Shown here: piece after piece, positions 3,780 through 5,608 of the stretch
Layout of the letters: every line of letters begins with the position of its first letter
How positions within the stretch are numbered: the stretch's first letter is position 1
Source of the DNA: Natronomonas sp.
Lineage (GTDB): Archaea; Halobacteriota; Halobacteria; Halobacteriales; Haloarculaceae
Reading direction: 5' to 3'
Length of the DNA stretch: 5,608 nucleotides
Assembly: GCA_007135435.1 (NCBI GenBank)
Contig: SLIW01000053.1
Coordinates: 1 to 5,608, forward strand
Notes under the pieces: generated by a model
Told to the model about the DNA's origin: nothing
Seen by the model: the letters and a program-made list of their open reading frames with translations, nothing else
The model's database searches: none
Made by a program: the position numbers and the translations under genes

Positions 3780-5489
3780 TCACTCCCTGCGGCGGTAGTC
3801 CGTGACGTTCACCTGCGGCGTCCCGGCGTAGTCGTCGAAGCTCAGCGTGCCGACGATGTCGTAGACGGCCGGGTCCGCGACGAGACCTCCGTCCACGACG
3901 TCCTCGAACGACCCCGCCCCGTCCCAGCAGACGACGGTGAACGCCACCTCCTCCGCATCCCCCGCCGGGAACAGCTTGCAGTGTCTCTCGTCGTCCCCGA
4001 AGAACTCACAGCGCGCCACCTCGACACCCTCGAGAAGGTACTCGGGCTCCGCGTTCCCGTTGCCGAACGGCTCGAGGCGTGCCAGCTCCTCGAGGAGCGA
4101 GCGATCCAGGCGATCGGGGTCGAGCCGTCCGTCGATCTCGACCGTCGGCCGGAACGCATCCACCTCGTAGCGCGTCCGGACCGTCTCGGCGATGCCTGCG
4201 ACGAACGGCTCGAGGTTCCCGGGCGACACCTTGAAACCGGCCGCGCCGGGATGCCCCCAGTACTCCTCCAGGAGGTCCGAGGAGGCCTCGAAGACCTCCA
4301 GGAGGTCGACGTCCGGGGCGGTCCGGCCGCCGCCGCGGTAGCCGCCGTCCCGGCGACGGTAGGTGACGACCGGTCGACCCCACTCCTCGGAGAGCTGGCT
4401 CATGGCGCCGCCACCGACGTACCGCTGGACCTCCACCACGAGGACGTCGGCCGTCTCGGGGTCGATCTGGGCCTCGACGCACTCGCGGAGGTGTTCCCGT
4501 CGCTCCGCGCGTTCCCGACGGCGCTCCTCGCGGTACCCCTCCAGTCGCTCGATCGCGGTCGAACACCGGGCCGGGTCGCGCTCGAGGAGCACCTCGAGGG
4601 TGAACTCCCCCGCCTCGGCCTCCTGGCCGGCGTTCAACAGCGGCACGAGCGACCACGAGACGTCCCGGACCGACTCGACGCCGACGTGCGAGGCCGTCTC
4701 GACGAGCCCGACGAGTCCGCAGTCGAAGAGCCGGTCGAAGCCCTCGCGGACGATCGCGCGGTTCTCGAGGTCGAGCGGCACGTAGTCGCCGACGGTCGCC
4801 AGCGCGGCGAGGGGAAGCGCGTACCGGTGGTACCGCTCGATGCGCGTCGGAGCCCGGGACTCGACGAGCGCCTGGCCCAGCTTGAAGGCGACCGCCCCGC
4901 CGGCGAGGCCGTCGTGTGGGTACGCGCTGTCGTCGCGTCGCGGGTTGACGCACGCCACCGCCTCGGGGAGCCGCTCCTCTGGCTGGTGGTGGTCGGTGAC
5001 GACGACGTCCAGCCCGGCGTCGTTCGCTCGCCCGACCTCCTCCAGGGCGGTCGTACCACAGTCCACGGTGAGCAGCAGGTCCGTCCCCGAGGCAGCCAGC
5101 TCGTCCACGTGGTCGGCGTGCAGGCCGTAGCCGTCCCACTTCCCCGGCACGCAGTACTCGACGGCCGCCTCGAGGTCGCGGAGGAGCGTGACGAGGACGG
5201 CGGCGCCGCTAATCCCGTCGACGTCCCGGTCGGCGTAGACCGCGATCGTCTCGTCGCGATCCAGCGCAGCCTCGATCCGTTCGACGGCGGCCCCGATGTC
5301 GGGGAGGGACGACGGACGGTTGATCTCCGCCGGCGAGGGCTCCAGGAACCGCCGGGCCGACCTCGGGTCCGTGTACCCCCGGTTCGCGACCGCCCGGGCC
5401 ACCGGCTCGGGGACCCCCAGCTCTGTCACGAGGCGGCGGACCGTCCCGGGGTCGGGCGTCTGAAAGACCCACTCGGTGTCGACGGACAT
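3780..5489 (-). CDS. recJ: RecJ-type single-strand DNA exonuclease (DHH/DHHA1 phosphoesterase)
   Basis: The protein is 569 residues, the length of bacterial RecJ. The DHH domain has motif I AVYADRDVDGISG (D87, D89, D91), motif II LLTVDCGT (D143), motif III VVTDHHQPEERLPEA (D166, H167, H168) and motif IV ATVGDYVPLDLENR (D235), which together bind two metal ions for phosphodiester hydrolysis. A long charged helix (about 313-340) leads to DHHA1 (about 345-440) with GGGRT and the substrate-binding YWGHPGAAGF (410-419). A C-terminal OB-like region follows, marked by LEPFGNGNAEPEY (472-484). The family degrades single-stranded DNA 5' to 3' in repair and recombination; archaeal relatives also process replication ends or RNA. 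Some motifs diverge from bacterial RecJ: WGH replaces GGH, and NAGQEAEAG (286-294) replaces the usual NAAGR segment. ATG 5489 is preferred because the frame upstream runs into the 22-bp repeat region. No clear Shine-Dalgarno or TATA box is seen. Confidence 0.9.
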   Translation of the reverse strand: MSVDTEWVFQTPDPGTVRRLVTELGVPEPVARAVANRGYTDPRSARRFLEPSPAEINRPSSLPDIGAAVERIEAALDRDETIAVYADRDVDGISGAAVLVTLLRDLEAAVEYCVPGKWDGYGLHADHVDELAASGTDLLLTVDCGTTALEEVGRANDAGLDVVVTDHHQPEERLPEAVACVNPRRDDSAYPHDGLAGGAVAFKLGQALVESRAPTRIERYHRYALPLAALATVGDYVPLDLENRAIVREGFDRLFDCGLVGLVETASHVGVESVRDVSWSLVPLLNAGQEAEAGEFTLEVLLERDPARCSTAIERLEGYREERRRERAERREHLRECVEAQIDPETADVLVVEVQRYVGGGAMSQLSEEWGRPVVTYRRRDGGYRGGGRTAPDVDLLEVFEASSDLLEEYWGHPGAAGFKVSPGNLEPFVAGIAETVRTRYEVDAFRPTVEIDGRLDPDRLDRSLLEELARLEPFGNGNAEPEYLLEGVEVARCEFFGDDERHCKLFPAGDAEEVAFTVVCWDGAGSFEDVVDGGLVADPAVYDIVGTLSFDDYAGTPQVNVTDYRRRE

Positions 5490-5496
5490 CGTGTGT

Positions 5497-5512
5497 ACCG
5501 ATGACGATCGGT
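5497..5512. promoter_or_regulatory. Inverted repeat upstream of recJ
   Basis: ACCGAT and ATCGGT form a perfect 6-4-6 inverted repeat with spacer GACG, 8-23 bp upstream of the recJ ATG. The position suits an operator or a small hairpin in a short leader. It is a single short palindrome in GC-rich DNA, so chance is a real possibility. It does not share the half-site of the CARF promoter palindromes. Confidence 0.35.
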
Positions 5513-5556
5513 TGGTCGTTTTCGGCAAAGAAGCTAGGTGGTGAATCCAGTGGGGA

Positions 5557-5608
5557 GGTCCATACACGTCAGTGCGGGGGTCGATACACGACAGTGGGGG
5601 GGTCGATA
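5557..5608. repeat. 22-bp tandem repeat running off the right edge
   Basis: Units start at 5557, 5579 and 5601; the last has only 8 bases before the window ends. The first two differ at 3 of 22 positions (C/G at the fifth, T/A at the thirteenth and C/G at the nineteenth). The common pattern is GGTC-ATACACG-CAGTG-GGG. A shorter related stretch, GTGAATCCAGTGGGGA (5541-5556), may be a decayed unit. The array lies upstream of recJ and its full extent is unknown. The period is too short and the units too contiguous for a CRISPR array. Confidence 0.75.

Noticed and set aside
3553..3783. Small minus-strand ORF of 76 codons between recJ and the CARF gene
   Set aside because: It lies over the 14-bp repeat array, the palindromes and the TATA box; its product is low-complexity, and the promoter reading explains the DNA better.
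3636..5504. 622-codon open frame on the plus strand opposite recJ
   Set aside because: It is an antisense shadow of a GC-rich gene: the product is Arg/Val/Asp/Leu-rich with no recognisable domain, whereas the minus-strand frame carries all RecJ motifs.
5557..5608. CRISPR array at the right edge
   Set aside because: Units of 22 bp follow one another directly with no unique spacers, unlike CRISPR repeats of about 24-37 bp separated by spacers.

Overview
This window looks like a stretch of haloarchaeal (class Halobacteria) chromosome. The DNA is GC-rich, the predicted proteins are rich in Asp and Glu, there is a TATA box at the archaeal spacing from a leaderless start codon, and one internal gene has a strong Shine-Dalgarno site. 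The taxonomic call is inferred from composition and gene style; no rRNA or other marker gene is present.

All five genes lie on the minus strand, so transcription runs from high to low coordinates. In that order they are: (1) a full-length RecJ-type DHH exonuclease (5489-3780); (2) a 223-bp intergenic region with a degenerate 14-bp repeat array and a compact promoter, in which two related 15-bp palindromes flank a TATA box; (3) a 158-residue stand-alone CARF-like protein (3556-3080); (4) a 343-residue PIN-domain nuclease (3083-2052) whose start overlaps the CARF stop in ATGA and is preceded by GGAGGAG; (5) a 183-bp gap with short palindromes; (6) a membrane-anchored protein with a Ser/Thr-Asp repeat stalk and a C-terminal beta-propeller (1868-471); (7) a four-unit 14-bp tandem repeat; (8) the N-terminal 128 codons of a proline racemase / trans-3-hydroxyproline dehydratase family enzyme that runs off the left edge. 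A 22-bp tandem repeat runs off the right edge, upstream of recJ. No gene-free stretch exceeds 300 bp.

The most interesting item is the CARF + PIN pair. CARF domains are known sensors of cyclic oligoadenylates in type III CRISPR systems and are often fused to nuclease domains. Here the presumed sensor and the presumed RNase are separate, translationally coupled genes behind their own apparently operator-controlled promoter, with no cas gene or CRISPR array in view. That suggests a two-component nucleotide-gated RNase, or a toxin/control-protein pair. The CARF and PIN calls rest on motif reading by eye. The functional coupling is inference.
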